From: CAVIQK01 sp964613035
Lineage (GTDB): Bacteria; Bacillota; Clostridia; Christensenellales; DTU072
DNA: 28,743 nucleotides
Assembly (NCBI GenBank): GCA_964613035.1
Contig: CAZTFQ010000019.1
Location: 1-28,743 of the forward strand
Reading direction: 5' to 3'
Shown here piece after piece: positions 6,576 to 14,251 of the stretch; position 1 is the stretch's first letter, and each line of letters begins with the position of its first letter. The notes under the pieces are model-generated. The model ran no database searches. It was not told the DNA's origin and worked only from the letters and a program-made list of their open reading frames with translations. A program made the position numbers and the translations under genes.

Positions 6576-6641
6576 GAGGCAATTTAAGCCAAATGATTAT
6601 TTTCTAAAATTTTTTTCGTCGGACGAGTCCGTCGTCCCGCG

Positions 6642-7709
6642 TTAATCCTTAATCTCGGCGAGTTTTTCGTTTTGTGCGGTGAGGTGGAGCGCCTCGAGCA
6701 TCTCGTTCATGTCGCCGTCGAGAAAACCGGGAAGAGAATATAAAGTCATACCTATGCGGTGGTCCGTGACTCTTCCTTGAGGATAATTGTAAGTACGGAT
6801 ACGCTCGCTTCTGTCTCCGGTACCGACCTGAGACTTACGATTCTCGGCGTATTCTTTATCCTTTTGGCTCTGATAGAAGTCGAAGAGACGAGATTTAAGG
6901 ACTCTCATTGCCTTTTCTCTGTTCTTAATCTGGCTTCTTTCGTCCTGACATTCCACTACTATACCCGTAGGAAGGTGAGTTATGCGGATGGCGGACTCGG
7001 TTTTATTGACGTGCTGACCGCCCGCGCCGCTGGAGCGATATGTGTCTATCTTAAGGTCCTTGTCGTTGATTTCCACCTGTGCGTCCTCTGCTTCCGGCAG
7101 AACCGCCACCGTAGCGGTAGAGGTATGCACTCTGCCCTGACTCTCGGTCTCCGGGACTCTCTGCACTCTGTGCACGCCGCTCTCGTACTTCAGCTTGGAA
7201 TACACGTCGGCGCCTTTCACCAAAAATACGGCTTCTTTTATTCCGCCCAATTCCGTCTCGTTGATAGAAATATCTTCCGTCTTCCAGCGACATCTCTCGG
7301 CGAGTCGATGATACATTCTGTATAACTCCGTCGCAAATAAGCACGACTCTTCTCCGCCCGCACCGCCGCGGATCTCGACGATAACGTTTTTCCCGTCCAT
7401 GGGATCCTTAGGCAGAAGCAAAACTTTCAGTTCCGAGACCTTTTCTTCACGTTTGGATTTAAGGTCGTAAAACTCCGCGTTAGCCATATCGCGCAATTCT
7501 TTGTCCTCGTCGTTCATCATCGCCTGGCAGTCTTCCATGTCGGATACTATCTTCAGATACTCTTTGTAGGCTTCTATGATAGGCTCGAGAGCCGAGTGTT
7601 CTTTGACCAATTCTCTCCACTCGTCCTGACGAGCGACGACCTCCGGAAGACCTATTCTCTCGGAAATCTCTTCATATCTCTGTAGAAGCAATTTTAACTT
7701 TTCAAACAT
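6642..7709 (-). CDS. prfA: peptide chain release factor 1
   Basis: 355 residues, normal RF1 length. It recognises UAA and UAG stop codons and triggers release of the peptide on the ribosome. The GGQ catalytic loop is at 230-232 (SSGAGGQHVNKTESA). The RF1-type codon-recognition PxT motif is P186-E187-T188 (RVPETESQGRVHTS), which separates it from RF2. A site AAGGA lies seven bases before ATG. It starts nine bases after the DUF1385-PrmC gene, whose methyltransferase domain is expected to methylate the GGQ glutamine. No convincing terminator follows; the short CGGAC/GTCCG hairpin at 6619-6631 has no U run on the minus strand. Confidence 0.97.
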   Translation of the reverse strand: MFEKLKLLLQRYEEISERIGLPEVVARQDEWRELVKEHSALEPIIEAYKEYLKIVSDMEDCQAMMNDEDKELRDMANAEFYDLKSKREEKVSELKVLLLPKDPMDGKNVIVEIRGGAGGEESCLFATELYRMYHRLAERCRWKTEDISINETELGGIKEAVFLVKGADVYSKLKYESGVHRVQRVPETESQGRVHTSTATVAVLPEAEDAQVEINDKDLKIDTYRSSGAGGQHVNKTESAIRITHLPTGIVVECQDERSQIKNREKAMRVLKSRLFDFYQSQKDKEYAENRKSQVGTGDRSERIRTYNYPQGRVTDHRIGMTLYSLPGFLDGDMNEMLEALHLTAQNEKLAEIKD

Positions 7710-7718
7710 AATATATCC

Positions 7719-9548
7719 TTAATTATCGTTGATTATCGGGGATTTTTTTATAACGGCGACTCTGTCTACGGGGGGATTGTTATAATCCTTGACGAAACCG
7801 ACTTGGTATCCCGCGAACATATCTTCTATCGCCGCGCGTTGATCGCAACCTATCTCCAGGAACATAACGCCGTCGTCGTTGAGGTAAGCGTCGAAACTCT
7901 CTCTTATACGTCTATATACGTCCAGACCGTCTTTTCCGCCGTCGAGAGCAAGGCGGGGCTCGTAATTCTTCACTTCGGAATCCAGATTTTCATAATCGGC
8001 TCTGTCGATATAGGGAGGATTGGCGACAATTACGTCAAACTTCTCGTCCTTCTTAACGACTTTGAAAAGGTCTCCCCTTCTCCATTCCACGTCGGCGGAC
8101 CACGTTTCGCCGTTACGACGAGCTACGTCCAATGCGTCTGCCGAGATATCGGAAGCCACGACTTTGGCAACGGTCTCCAGAGCCAGCGTGACCGCCACCG
8201 CGCCCGAGCCCGTGCAGAGCTCCAAAACGGACGGATTAGTTTTCTCTGCTATAGCTTTAATCGCGTTTTCCGCGAGAATTTCCGTGTCTTGTCTGGGGAT
8301 AAGGACTCTCTGGTCGACGTAAAAAGCCCTACCGTAGAAGTCCGCTCTACCCGATATATATTGAGGAGGGACGGCTTTTTTTAACTTCTTGACGGCTTCT
8401 TTCATTTTGACGTACTCGTCTTCCTTAATCATTCTGCCGTCGTAGAGCTCGGACTTCTTTTCGAGTCCCATAACGTCGAGCATAACGAGTTCGAGTTTGT
8501 CTTCCTTTTCTTTTCCGATAACTCTTAAAAGTTCCGCCTTAACTTTATCGACGCTTTTCGACGTATCGAAATAAGACGCGGGGATAGAGGGGTCCGCTTC
8601 CATATCGAGCACCGTCTTAAAAGCGGTTATGGCGCATTCCATCATACCGTCGTCGGGTTCTCTGGTGGTGAGTTTTTGAAGGAGAAGTCCCGGGAACTTA
8701 AGCACTCTGACCACGGGATTGTCGAACTTGGCTAGGAGCTTAAGCACCTCGTAAGAGATACCCGCGACTATCGGGATGCAGGCTATTCTCACAAGGACTC
8801 TGACAACGTAATTAAGCACTACGTTACCGCCCTCGATGAAGTCTACGGGGAAGAGCATGAAGAAGAAAATCGACAAGAGCATGACGATGAACATAAAGGT
8901 CGTCCCGCAACGGTCGTGTTCCTTTTTCATTCCTCTGACGTTGTCCACGGTGAGCTCCAATCCGTGCTCGTAGCAAGCGATGGTCTTATGCTCCGCGCCG
9001 TGATACATGAACAGTCTCTTGATATCTTTTAGAAGGGATATTGCCCATATATAAAGGATAAAAATCGTCATTCTGAGGACGCCTGCGACGGCATTGTAAG
9101 CTACGCTCATACCGAAGCTCGACGTATCGAGCGAAGAAAAAATCGCAGTGGTCGCCAGCTGAGGGATAAGAACGAAGAGCGCAAGTGCGAACACTACGCC
9201 GAGGATTGCGGAAAACGCCGTTACGACGTCCATTATATCCACATGAAAAGTCTTGGAGACCCACTTTTCGAAACGGGACGGTTCTTCTTCCACTGCGGCG
9301 TACACCTCGCCGGAGCGAAGGATGTACTTCATACTGTCTTTCATCGAAAGACCAAAGTTGAGCACGCCTCTGAGTATCGGCACTCGAAACGCCTTATTCT
9401 TATCATTGAAGGGCGTAAATCTTTCCGATTCCACCTGGATGTTGCCTTTGGCGTCTCTGACCGCGGTGGCAGCTACCGAAGTACCCCTCATCATGACGCC
9501 TTCCAGCACTGCCGAGCCGCCTATGTTACAGCTGTTTTTTCTACTCAT
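7719..9548 (-). CDS. prmC: fusion of DUF1385 (YqhQ-like) membrane protein and PrmC release-factor methyltransferase
   Basis: A 609-residue fusion. Residues 1-320 are a DUF1385/YqhQ-type protein: GGSAVLEGVMMRG (10-22), HGAEHKT (183-189), RCGTTF (213-218) and about four membrane segments (about 107-133, 150-174, 217-236, 245-268). Residues 330-609 are PrmC, the N5-glutamine methyltransferase that uses S-adenosylmethionine to methylate the GGQ motif of release factors: motif I ELCTGSGAVAVTLA (443-456) and the catalytic NPPY at 510-513. In many Clostridia these are two adjacent genes; here no stop or start separates them. The fusion would tether PrmC to the membrane. A site AAGGA precedes ATG. 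It follows the rpmE terminator, so expression may need readthrough or a weak promoter (TATAAT at 9565-9560). Confidence 0.92.
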   Translation of the reverse strand: MSRKNSCNIGGSAVLEGVMMRGTSVAATAVRDAKGNIQVESERFTPFNDKNKAFRVPILRGVLNFGLSMKDSMKYILRSGEVYAAVEEEPSRFEKWVSKTFHVDIMDVVTAFSAILGVVFALALFVLIPQLATTAIFSSLDTSSFGMSVAYNAVAGVLRMTIFILYIWAISLLKDIKRLFMYHGAEHKTIACYEHGLELTVDNVRGMKKEHDRCGTTFMFIVMLLSIFFFMLFPVDFIEGGNVVLNYVVRVLVRIACIPIVAGISYEVLKLLAKFDNPVVRVLKFPGLLLQKLTTREPDDGMMECAITAFKTVLDMEADPSIPASYFDTSKSVDKVKAELLRVIGKEKEDKLELVMLDVMGLEKKSELYDGRMIKEDEYVKMKEAVKKLKKAVPPQYISGRADFYGRAFYVDQRVLIPRQDTEILAENAIKAIAEKTNPSVLELCTGSGAVAVTLALETVAKVVASDISADALDVARRNGETWSADVEWRRGDLFKVVKKDEKFDVIVANPPYIDRADYENLDSEVKNYEPRLALDGGKDGLDVYRRIRESFDAYLNDDGVMFLEIGCDQRAAIEDMFAGYQVGFVKDYNNPPVDRVAVIKKSPIINDN

Positions 9549-9564
9549 AATCCTTGTTAATTAT

Positions 9565-9622
9565 AAAAAAAATGCAATCACTCTCGTCCGACTCAATATA
9601 CGGATAGGCGATAGTGATTGCA
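9565..9622 (-). terminator. intrinsic terminator after rpmE
   Basis: On the minus strand 9622-9609 pairs with 9586-9573 (14 bp, one mismatch). An inner TCCG/CGGA stem shortens the loop, and a run of eight T follows (9572-9565). It lies between rpmE and the DUF1385-prmC gene, whose ATG is only 17 bases further on, so readthrough probably feeds the downstream genes. Confidence 0.75.
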
Positions 9623-9644
9623 AATTCTTAAAAATAAACGGCGA

Positions 9645-9851
9645 TTAGCCTCTATTGAAGCGCTTGTTGAATTTATCGACTCTTCCGCCGGATTCTACGA
9701 CTTTTTGCTTACCGGTATAATAGGGATGGCACTGGCTGCAAATATCCACTCTAAGCGTATCGACGTTCTTGGTCGTACCGACTTCGAATTCTGCTCCGCA
9801 AGCGCATACGCATTTAACGATTTTGTACTTGGGTTGTATTGATTCTTTCAT
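9645..9851 (-). CDS. rpmE: 50S ribosomal protein L31, zinc-binding type
   Basis: 68 residues, matching bacterial L31 from MKESIQPKYK to the C-terminal GGRVDKFNKRF. The zinc ligands of the C+ form are present: C16 and C18, then C38 and C41 (ICSQCHP). I start it at ATG 9851. A GTG three codons upstream is in frame, but that GTG is part of the AAGGTGAT ribosome binding site. It has its own strong promoter and a terminator downstream, so it can be a single-gene unit. The zinc form fits zinc-sufficient growth; no Zur-type site was recognised. Confidence 0.96.
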   Translation of the reverse strand: MKESIQPKYKIVKCVCACGAEFEVGTTKNVDTLRVDICSQCHPYYTGKQKVVESGGRVDKFNKRFNRG

Positions 9852-9884
9852 ATCTATCACCTTTTTTATAAATTTCTAAATGTC

Positions 9885-9913
9885 ATTATATATTAAGTCG
9901 TGAGGATAGTCAA
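9885..9913 (-). promoter_or_regulatory. promoter of rpmE
   Basis: TTGACT (9913-9908) and TATAAT (9890-9885) are separated by 17 bases on the minus strand. Predicted start near 9878, giving a leader of about 27 nt that includes AAGGTGAT. Confidence 0.7.
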
Positions 9914-9948
9914 TCGTTTTTTATATTTTATATAACAATACAGACCGA

Positions 9949-10923
9949 TTATTTCTTTTCCACGACGATAACGGGCGCTACGTATAGCTCTCTGTTGTCC
10001 GACATCTCCGAAAAAAGCTCTTCCGCGTCTTTAAAGTCGACCGTTTTGTCTATAAGTCCTTTCAAATCCAATATCCCCTGAGCGAGCACGTTGAGAGCGG
10101 CGCCGAACTGTTTTCGTCCGTCGCATACGCCGTACACGCGAAGATTTTTCGCAAGCACGGGATGGAGATCCGTAGTGAGATTGGAATAATTGTCGTGGAT
10201 GGAGACGATGACGGATTCTCCGTTGTCCCCTGCCAGCGCGAAAAGGTATCTGGACACGACGTTTTCTCTGCCTTCAAGAATCGTTCTCTCTGCCAATCGT
10301 CCGCCGGTTATTTCCAAAACGCGACCTTTCACGTCTTCCGTAGTGCTGTTGATCGTGTAATACACGCCGTAATCGGCGGCTATGTCTATGAGGGACTTAT
10401 CCGCAGAAATGAAGACGGGCACGTAGCCGTAATACACGGCGAGTTTGGCTATAATGACGGACAAAACGCCTCCGCCGATGATCGCTATATAGTCGCCCTT
10501 CTCCGCGTGCATCCCCGAAAAGGCGCTCAAAGCTATGGCAACGAGGTCGGTAAACAGAGCGTCGTCTTCGTCCACGCTCTCCGGAAGAGGTACGATAGCC
10601 GACGGGTCGACGCTGCAAAACTCTCTTAAAAAGCCGTCTTCGTTGACGCCGGAGATACTGCTGTCGATGGAATCAGTCTCGCGATAAGGATTGAGCAAGA
10701 CCTTCTCACCCTGTTTCAATCCGTATTCCGGATAATCGTCGGACACGTAAGCCGTCGCCATATGGCAAGGGCAAATTTCGCGAGTTATTTTTTTACCCGA
10801 AAAGTAATCCACGTCGAGTAGCGACGGCATCACCTTGCGAATTTTTACCATAACGCCGCCGACGCGCAACTCGTCCGAGGACAGTTTAAGTGATTTATCT
10901 CCCGTAACCTTATAAATCTGCAT
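9949..10923 (-). CDS. divergent medium-chain dehydrogenase-like protein
   Basis: 324 residues with the layout of a zinc-type medium-chain dehydrogenase: an N-terminal GroES-like domain and a Rossmann region from about 142 (GDYIAIIGGGVLSVIIAKLA). The usual catalytic features are eroded. The first zinc Cys position reads LLDVDYF (35-41), the GHE motif reads CHM (53-55) and the conserved EP of EPLAVALHA reads TDLVAIALSA (125-134). The third Gly of the nucleotide loop is Ser155. It may bind a nucleotide but not catalyse the usual alcohol oxidation. I start it at ATG 10923, not the in-frame ATG six codons upstream, because a consensus promoter places transcription exactly at 10923 and neither ATG has a ribosome binding site. 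It follows murC by 53 bases. Confidence 0.75.
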   Translation of the reverse strand: MQIYKVTGDKSLKLSSDELRVGGVMVKIRKVMPSLLDVDYFSGKKITREICPCHMATAYVSDDYPEYGLKQGEKVLLNPYRETDSIDSSISGVNEDGFLREFCSVDPSAIVPLPESVDEDDALFTDLVAIALSAFSGMHAEKGDYIAIIGGGVLSVIIAKLAVYYGYVPVFISADKSLIDIAADYGVYYTINSTTEDVKGRVLEITGGRLAERTILEGRENVVSRYLFALAGDNGESVIVSIHDNYSNLTTDLHPVLAKNLRVYGVCDGRKQFGAALNVLAQGILDLKGLIDKTVDFKDAEELFSEMSDNRELYVAPVIVVEKK

Positions 10924-10929
10924 ATCGAT

Positions 10930-10958
10930 ATTATATCCCATTACGGATTAAAAAGCAA
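10930..10958 (-). promoter_or_regulatory. promoter predicting a leaderless transcript for the dehydrogenase-like gene
   Basis: TTGCTT (10958-10953), 17-base spacer, perfect TATAAT (10935-10930) on the minus strand. Six bases (ATCGAT) separate the -10 box from ATG at 10923, so the expected +1 is the A of the start codon. No Shine-Dalgarno sequence is present. Confidence 0.65.
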
Positions 10959-10976
10959 GAGATTAAGTATGAGGAA

Positions 10977-12332
10977 CTAAAGGCTCTCGTCGATTATCAT
11001 GGGAGCGAGCACGTCCACGTCGCCTGCGCCTAGGATGAGAACGAGGTCGTCGCGTTTTACTTCCGATATTAACGAGACCGCTATGTCGCGAAGTTTTTCG
11101 GAATATCGACAAAACATAACGTCGCGCTTCACTTTGAGATATAAGTCGTACGCCGTGAGCCCTCTGGAAGAATCTTCTCTGGCGGAATAAGAGGCGGTGA
11201 AAAAGAGGACGTCCGCCCCGTAAAAGGATCGAGAAAAGCTCTCGAAAAGTTCTGCCGTCCTAGAATAGGTATGCGGCTGAAAGACCACGAAGAGCCGTCC
11301 GCCGGTCATAGAAGCAGCCGTCTTAATCACTCCGGATATTTCCGACGGATGGTGCGCGTAATCGACGTAGACGGGGGCGCCTTTTAGTCGGCCTTTTAAC
11401 TCGAAGCGTCTGGCTACACCCTTGAACGATCCTATCGCATCGGCGACGACGGAAGGAGAAATACCGTTTTCTATAGCCACCGCGGACGCCGCGGCGATAT
11501 TATCCAGATTATAACCGCCTCTTAAGACTGTCGACGTTTTTATACTTTCGTCTCCGAATACGAGTCTGAAGTCCGTCGTATGCTCGTACGGGAATACGGA
11601 CTCCGCGCGATATTGTCCGTCCTTACCGTAAGTGACGATATGCTTATATGGGCATAGGTGCATATATTCATTTGCAAGTATGCGCGGAAGATAAAGTCTC
11701 TCTATCGACGGTTTACTCGCGAAAGACAAAAAAGCAGCCTTGACTTCTTCGAGATTTTTATACGTATCGGGATGATCGAATTCCACGGAAGTTATCACCG
11801 CGTCGGTGGGATTGAGACTCAAAAAATTGCGATTATATTCGCATGCTTCCGTCAAAAATATGTCTCTGCCTCGATATATCAGATTATCGAGACCTATGGG
11901 CACGCCGCCTATATGGGCGCAGAATTTTTTATCGGACTTATTTAATATGGTCGCTATCAGGGAAGTTACGGTCGTTTTTCCGTGAGTACCGGCAACGGCG
12001 ATTTTTTTATCGAAAAAGCTTTCCGCGTCGGACAGAAAGGTTTTTCTGTCGATGACAGTCATACCGATTCTTCGGGCTTCGGTCAATTCTTTATTTGAAG
12101 AGGGTATCGCGGAGTTATAGACGACGAGGGCGTCTTTAGGGAAGCCGTCGGGGTTTTCTCCGACATACACTCTTGCGCCGGATTCCGCCGCGGACAAGAA
12201 ATATTCCGAGACGGCCCGGTCGCTTCCGCTGACGTCTTTTCCGTTAAGCAGCGCAAGTTTTGCCAGCGCGGACATCGACACGCCGCCCACGCCGATGAAG
12301 TGAATCCGTTGAAAAACGTCTATATATGCCAT
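10977..12332 (-). CDS. murC: UDP-N-acetylmuramate--L-alanine ligase
   Basis: 451 residues, normal for MurC. It adds L-alanine to UDP-MurNAc with ATP in the cytoplasm, the first amino-acid step of peptidoglycan synthesis. Signatures are the N-terminal Rossmann loop HFIGVGGVSMSALA (11-24), the ATP loop GTHGKTT (115-121), EACEYNRNFL (162-171), VEFDHPD (183-189) and a later DYAHHPSE. The start agrees with the family start. No Shine-Dalgarno sequence precedes ATG (TTGGTTTT), and the spoVG terminator ends only about 34 bases upstream, so murC needs its own promoter within that space. That makes a leaderless message likely. It is not in a mur gene cluster here. Confidence 0.97.
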   Translation of the reverse strand: MAYIDVFQRIHFIGVGGVSMSALAKLALLNGKDVSGSDRAVSEYFLSAAESGARVYVGENPDGFPKDALVVYNSAIPSSNKELTEARRIGMTVIDRKTFLSDAESFFDKKIAVAGTHGKTTVTSLIATILNKSDKKFCAHIGGVPIGLDNLIYRGRDIFLTEACEYNRNFLSLNPTDAVITSVEFDHPDTYKNLEEVKAAFLSFASKPSIERLYLPRILANEYMHLCPYKHIVTYGKDGQYRAESVFPYEHTTDFRLVFGDESIKTSTVLRGGYNLDNIAAASAVAIENGISPSVVADAIGSFKGVARRFELKGRLKGAPVYVDYAHHPSEISGVIKTAASMTGGRLFVVFQPHTYSRTAELFESFSRSFYGADVLFFTASYSAREDSSRGLTAYDLYLKVKRDVMFCRYSEKLRDIAVSLISEVKRDDLVLILGAGDVDVLAPMIIDESL

Positions 12333-12338
12333 AAAACC

Positions 12339-12369
12339 AATATATGCCGCAAGTATGAAAAAGTGTAAA
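12339..12369 (-). promoter_or_regulatory. predicted leaderless promoter of murC
   Basis: On the minus strand TTTACA (12369-12364) precedes TATATT (12344-12339) by 19 bases. TATATT ends six bases before ATG at 12332, so +1 would be its A. The alternative -10 CATATA (12346-12341) has a 17-base spacer and would give a two-base leader. The -35 box starts within the T run of the spoVG terminator. Confidence 0.5.
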
Positions 12370-12396
12370 AAAAAAGCGCACGACCTAGTCGTACGC
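12367..12396 (-). terminator. intrinsic terminator of spoVG
   Basis: On the minus strand GCGTACGAC (12396-12388) pairs with GTCGTGCGC (12384-12376), nine pairs with one G-T, around the loop TAG. Nine or more T follow (12375-12367). Strong, and it isolates spoVG from murC. The 95 bases between it and the spoVG stop codon show only a weak GACGTC-bounded hairpin. Confidence 0.85.
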
Positions 12397-12491
12397 GATT
12401 CTTATACAACATACCCGACGTCTGGCGTCCTCTACGGGACGGCTCTCGACGTCATTAACGAAAACGTATGGAAATATCTTAATTATTTAAT

Positions 12492-12761
12492 TTATTCCAG
12501 AGCAGCCAGTTCTTTTTCGTACTCTTCTATAACGGCAGCCTTAATCTGCTCTCTTATTTCCGTACGAAGAGGATGTGCGACGTCCCGATATTGACCGTCG
12601 GGGGTCTTTTTAGAAGGCATAACGATAAACAAACCTTCCTGTCCCTCAATAAGTTTAAGGTCGTGCACGACGAAATCGTCGTCTATGGTAATGCTTGCGA
12701 CGGCACGGAATTTGGAATCTTCTCTTCTTAAAACCTTAACTTTAACTTGTGTAATGTTCAT
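12492..12761 (-). CDS. spoVG: SpoVG RNA/DNA-binding regulator
   Basis: 89 residues, close to the family length. The SpoVG core is clear: RAVASITIDDDFVVHDLKLIEGQEGLFI (18-45) and the signature MPSKKTPDGQYRDVAHP (47-63). SpoVG is a small nucleic-acid-binding protein that affects septation, sporulation and capsule or virulence genes in Bacillota. It also occurs in non-sporulating members, so it does not prove sporulation. I start at ATG 12761, eight bases after AAGGAG. An in-frame GTG two codons upstream is too close to that site. A near-consensus promoter and a strong terminator make it a single-gene unit. Confidence 0.95.
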   Translation of the reverse strand: MNITQVKVKVLRREDSKFRAVASITIDDDFVVHDLKLIEGQEGLFIVMPSKKTPDGQYRDVAHPLRTEIREQIKAAVIEEYEKELAALE

Positions 12762-12789
12762 TGTCACTGCTCCTTATCGATATGTAAAT

Positions 12790-12818
12790 ATTTTAACACA
12801 CCTTTTTTCAGGTTTCAA
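12790..12818 (-). promoter_or_regulatory. promoter of spoVG
   Basis: TTGAAA (12818-12813), 17 bases, TAAAAT (12795-12790) on the minus strand. Predicted start near 12783, leader about 22 nt. This is a housekeeping-type promoter; no sigma-H pattern was identified. Confidence 0.7.
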
Positions 12819-12850
12819 GACCGAATTTTAATAAATTTGCCCTAAAAATG

Positions 12851-12877
12851 AAAAAATACGAGTCGGAGAGGCTCGTA
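12851..12877 (-). terminator. second terminator after the PAP2-ligase-esterase operon
   Basis: On the minus strand 12877-12870 pairs with 12864-12857 (TACGAG core, eight pairs including one G-T) around a five-base loop, followed by six T (12856-12851). It backs up the terminator at 12897-12920. Confidence 0.65.
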
Positions 12878-12896
12878 ATAGGGGGTGGGCACTATC

Positions 12897-12920
12897 AAAA
12901 AAAACTTCTCGATAATCGAG
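12897..12920 (-). terminator. first terminator after the PAP2-ligase-esterase operon
   Basis: On the minus strand CTCGA-TTA-TCGAG (12920-12908) is followed by AAG and eight T (12904-12897). It lies 43 bases after the esterase stop codon. The stem is short but the U run is good. Confidence 0.6.
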
Positions 12921-12963
12921 TAGGTCTTATGCAGGGCGAAATTTCGTGTTGTCAAGGTGCCGC

Positions 12964-14229
12964 TTAATCGTAATAATCGACGAACATACGGCGGTTTTGA
13001 TTGACGTAATCGGGCTTCAAGGCACGCTTAAATATTCCGCAATCCGTCCTCACGTAGATACTGTCCGTGACGGATATTTCGAGAGGTCTGCCTTCGGGTA
13101 AATCGATGATGGCATCTATGAGTCCGAAACTCCTTACGCATTGTATCCCTATCGCGGTAAGCACGTACAGTCTGTCGTTGACGTCCACGTCGATATCGAT
13201 ACCGCCGCGAGGTTTAATACACGGGACGGTATGCAGTAGAGCGTGCACGGCTCTCTCGTCCGTAGATGCAGACTCTCTTGTCGGGTGCGCATAGACGACG
13301 TCATCGTCTAGGTCCGAGGCATAGAAAAACTGTCCGTCGGCGGACTTCACGACGTGAGAATACTTGTCGGATAACTCAGTCTCGGGCGTCGGCTTGTCGG
13401 GGAATACGTCCGCCGGCTCCCACACGGAGGTCTTGGAGAGGAATGTGCCTATACGAGGAGGATTGGCGGGAGCGACAATCTTACGGTCTCGATAATCTCG
13501 CCAAATCCACTTATTACGCACGTATGCGGTCTCCTCATCGCGATAGCGGCTACAGTGTCCCTCTCCCGGGAAAAACTCGCAAGCGAAGTCGTATCCGGCG
13601 TATTCCAGAGCCGATTTCGCTTCTATATTTATAGGGTAACTTGCTCCGAAGTAATCGTCGGGTTCGTGTTCGGAATACTCTTGATATACTCTCAACGGTT
13701 TAGTCTCGCATTTTCTAATCAAATAAGGGACTTCGTTACCCTTGCCCATCCCCAAAAACGACGGAGAGCTCATATATACTCTACGGAAGCATTCCGGATG
13801 AAACCAAGCTATAAGGAAAGCCGATATTCCGCCCGAAGAGCCTCCGGAGACATAATGCATATCGGGGTCGTCGAAGAATCTAAGTCGATACTCCTCGGCT
13901 ATATACGGGATAAGCTCGTAGACGACGAAGTCGGCGTATTCCGTCGTAAACAAATCGTAAGAATTGACGCGTCTGTTATACTTATCGCCGCCGGCTACTT
14001 CTTCTACCGCCGGATAGACTCCTACGCATACGCAATACGGAGCGTTGCCCTCTTGCGCAAGTCTCAGCATCGATCGGACGTTGGCGTCGTTGAGTCCGTC
14101 GTGGTCAAGGAGTAACGCGTACTTATCGCACTCTTCGGACGGGACGGCTATCTCGAAAGAAAAAGTCATCCCGCTCTTATATCGTTTACCTACAAGACTG
14201 CCTTTCTTATATATAATCCGATTATCCAT
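12964..14229 (-). CDS. Fes-like esterase with C-terminal SMP-30/propeller-like segment
   Basis: 421 residues. Residues 20-245 resemble the enterochelin-esterase/PF00756 type of alpha/beta hydrolase: nucleophile elbow GGSSGG (129-134, Ser132), acid candidate D191/D192 (SEHEPDDYFGASYP) and His225 (PGEGHCSRY). Residues 255-410 look like part of an SMP-30/gluconolactonase propeller: EPADVFPD, VKSADGQFFYASD, IDIDVDVNDRLYVLTAIGIQCV. No signal peptide or membrane segment is seen, so it is probably cytoplasmic and acts on an unknown ester. It follows the ligase gene by 22 bases. No ribosome binding site is present before ATG; the region reads CCTCC instead. Two terminators follow. The substrate cannot be told from sequence. 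Confidence 0.75.
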   Translation of the reverse strand: MDNRIIYKKGSLVGKRYKSGMTFSFEIAVPSEECDKYALLLDHDGLNDANVRSMLRLAQEGNAPYCVCVGVYPAVEEVAGGDKYNRRVNSYDLFTTEYADFVVYELIPYIAEEYRLRFFDDPDMHYVSGGSSGGISAFLIAWFHPECFRRVYMSSPSFLGMGKGNEVPYLIRKCETKPLRVYQEYSEHEPDDYFGASYPINIEAKSALEYAGYDFACEFFPGEGHCSRYRDEETAYVRNKWIWRDYRDRKIVAPANPPRIGTFLSKTSVWEPADVFPDKPTPETELSDKYSHVVKSADGQFFYASDLDDDVVYAHPTRESASTDERAVHALLHTVPCIKPRGGIDIDVDVNDRLYVLTAIGIQCVRSFGLIDAIIDLPEGRPLEISVTDSIYVRTDCGIFKRALKPDYVNQNRRMFVDYYD

Positions 14230-14251
14230 AATCTGCTATAAAATAAGGAGG

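Noticed and set aside
6615..6634. Hairpin CGGAC-GA-GTCCG after prfA as a terminator
   Set aside because: The T run is on the upstream side for minus-strand transcription, so it lacks the U tail needed for prfA.
9852..9860. GTG start for rpmE
   Set aside because: The GTG is part of the AAGGTGAT ribosome binding site of the ATG at 9851, and the family begins at MKE.
12355..12594. Plus-strand open frame over the spoVG terminator and 3' end
   Set aside because: It runs through the terminator and is antisense to spoVG; no binding site or recognisable product.
12762..12767. GTG start for spoVG
   Set aside because: It is only two bases from AAGGAG; the ATG at 12761 has correct spacing and family agreement.
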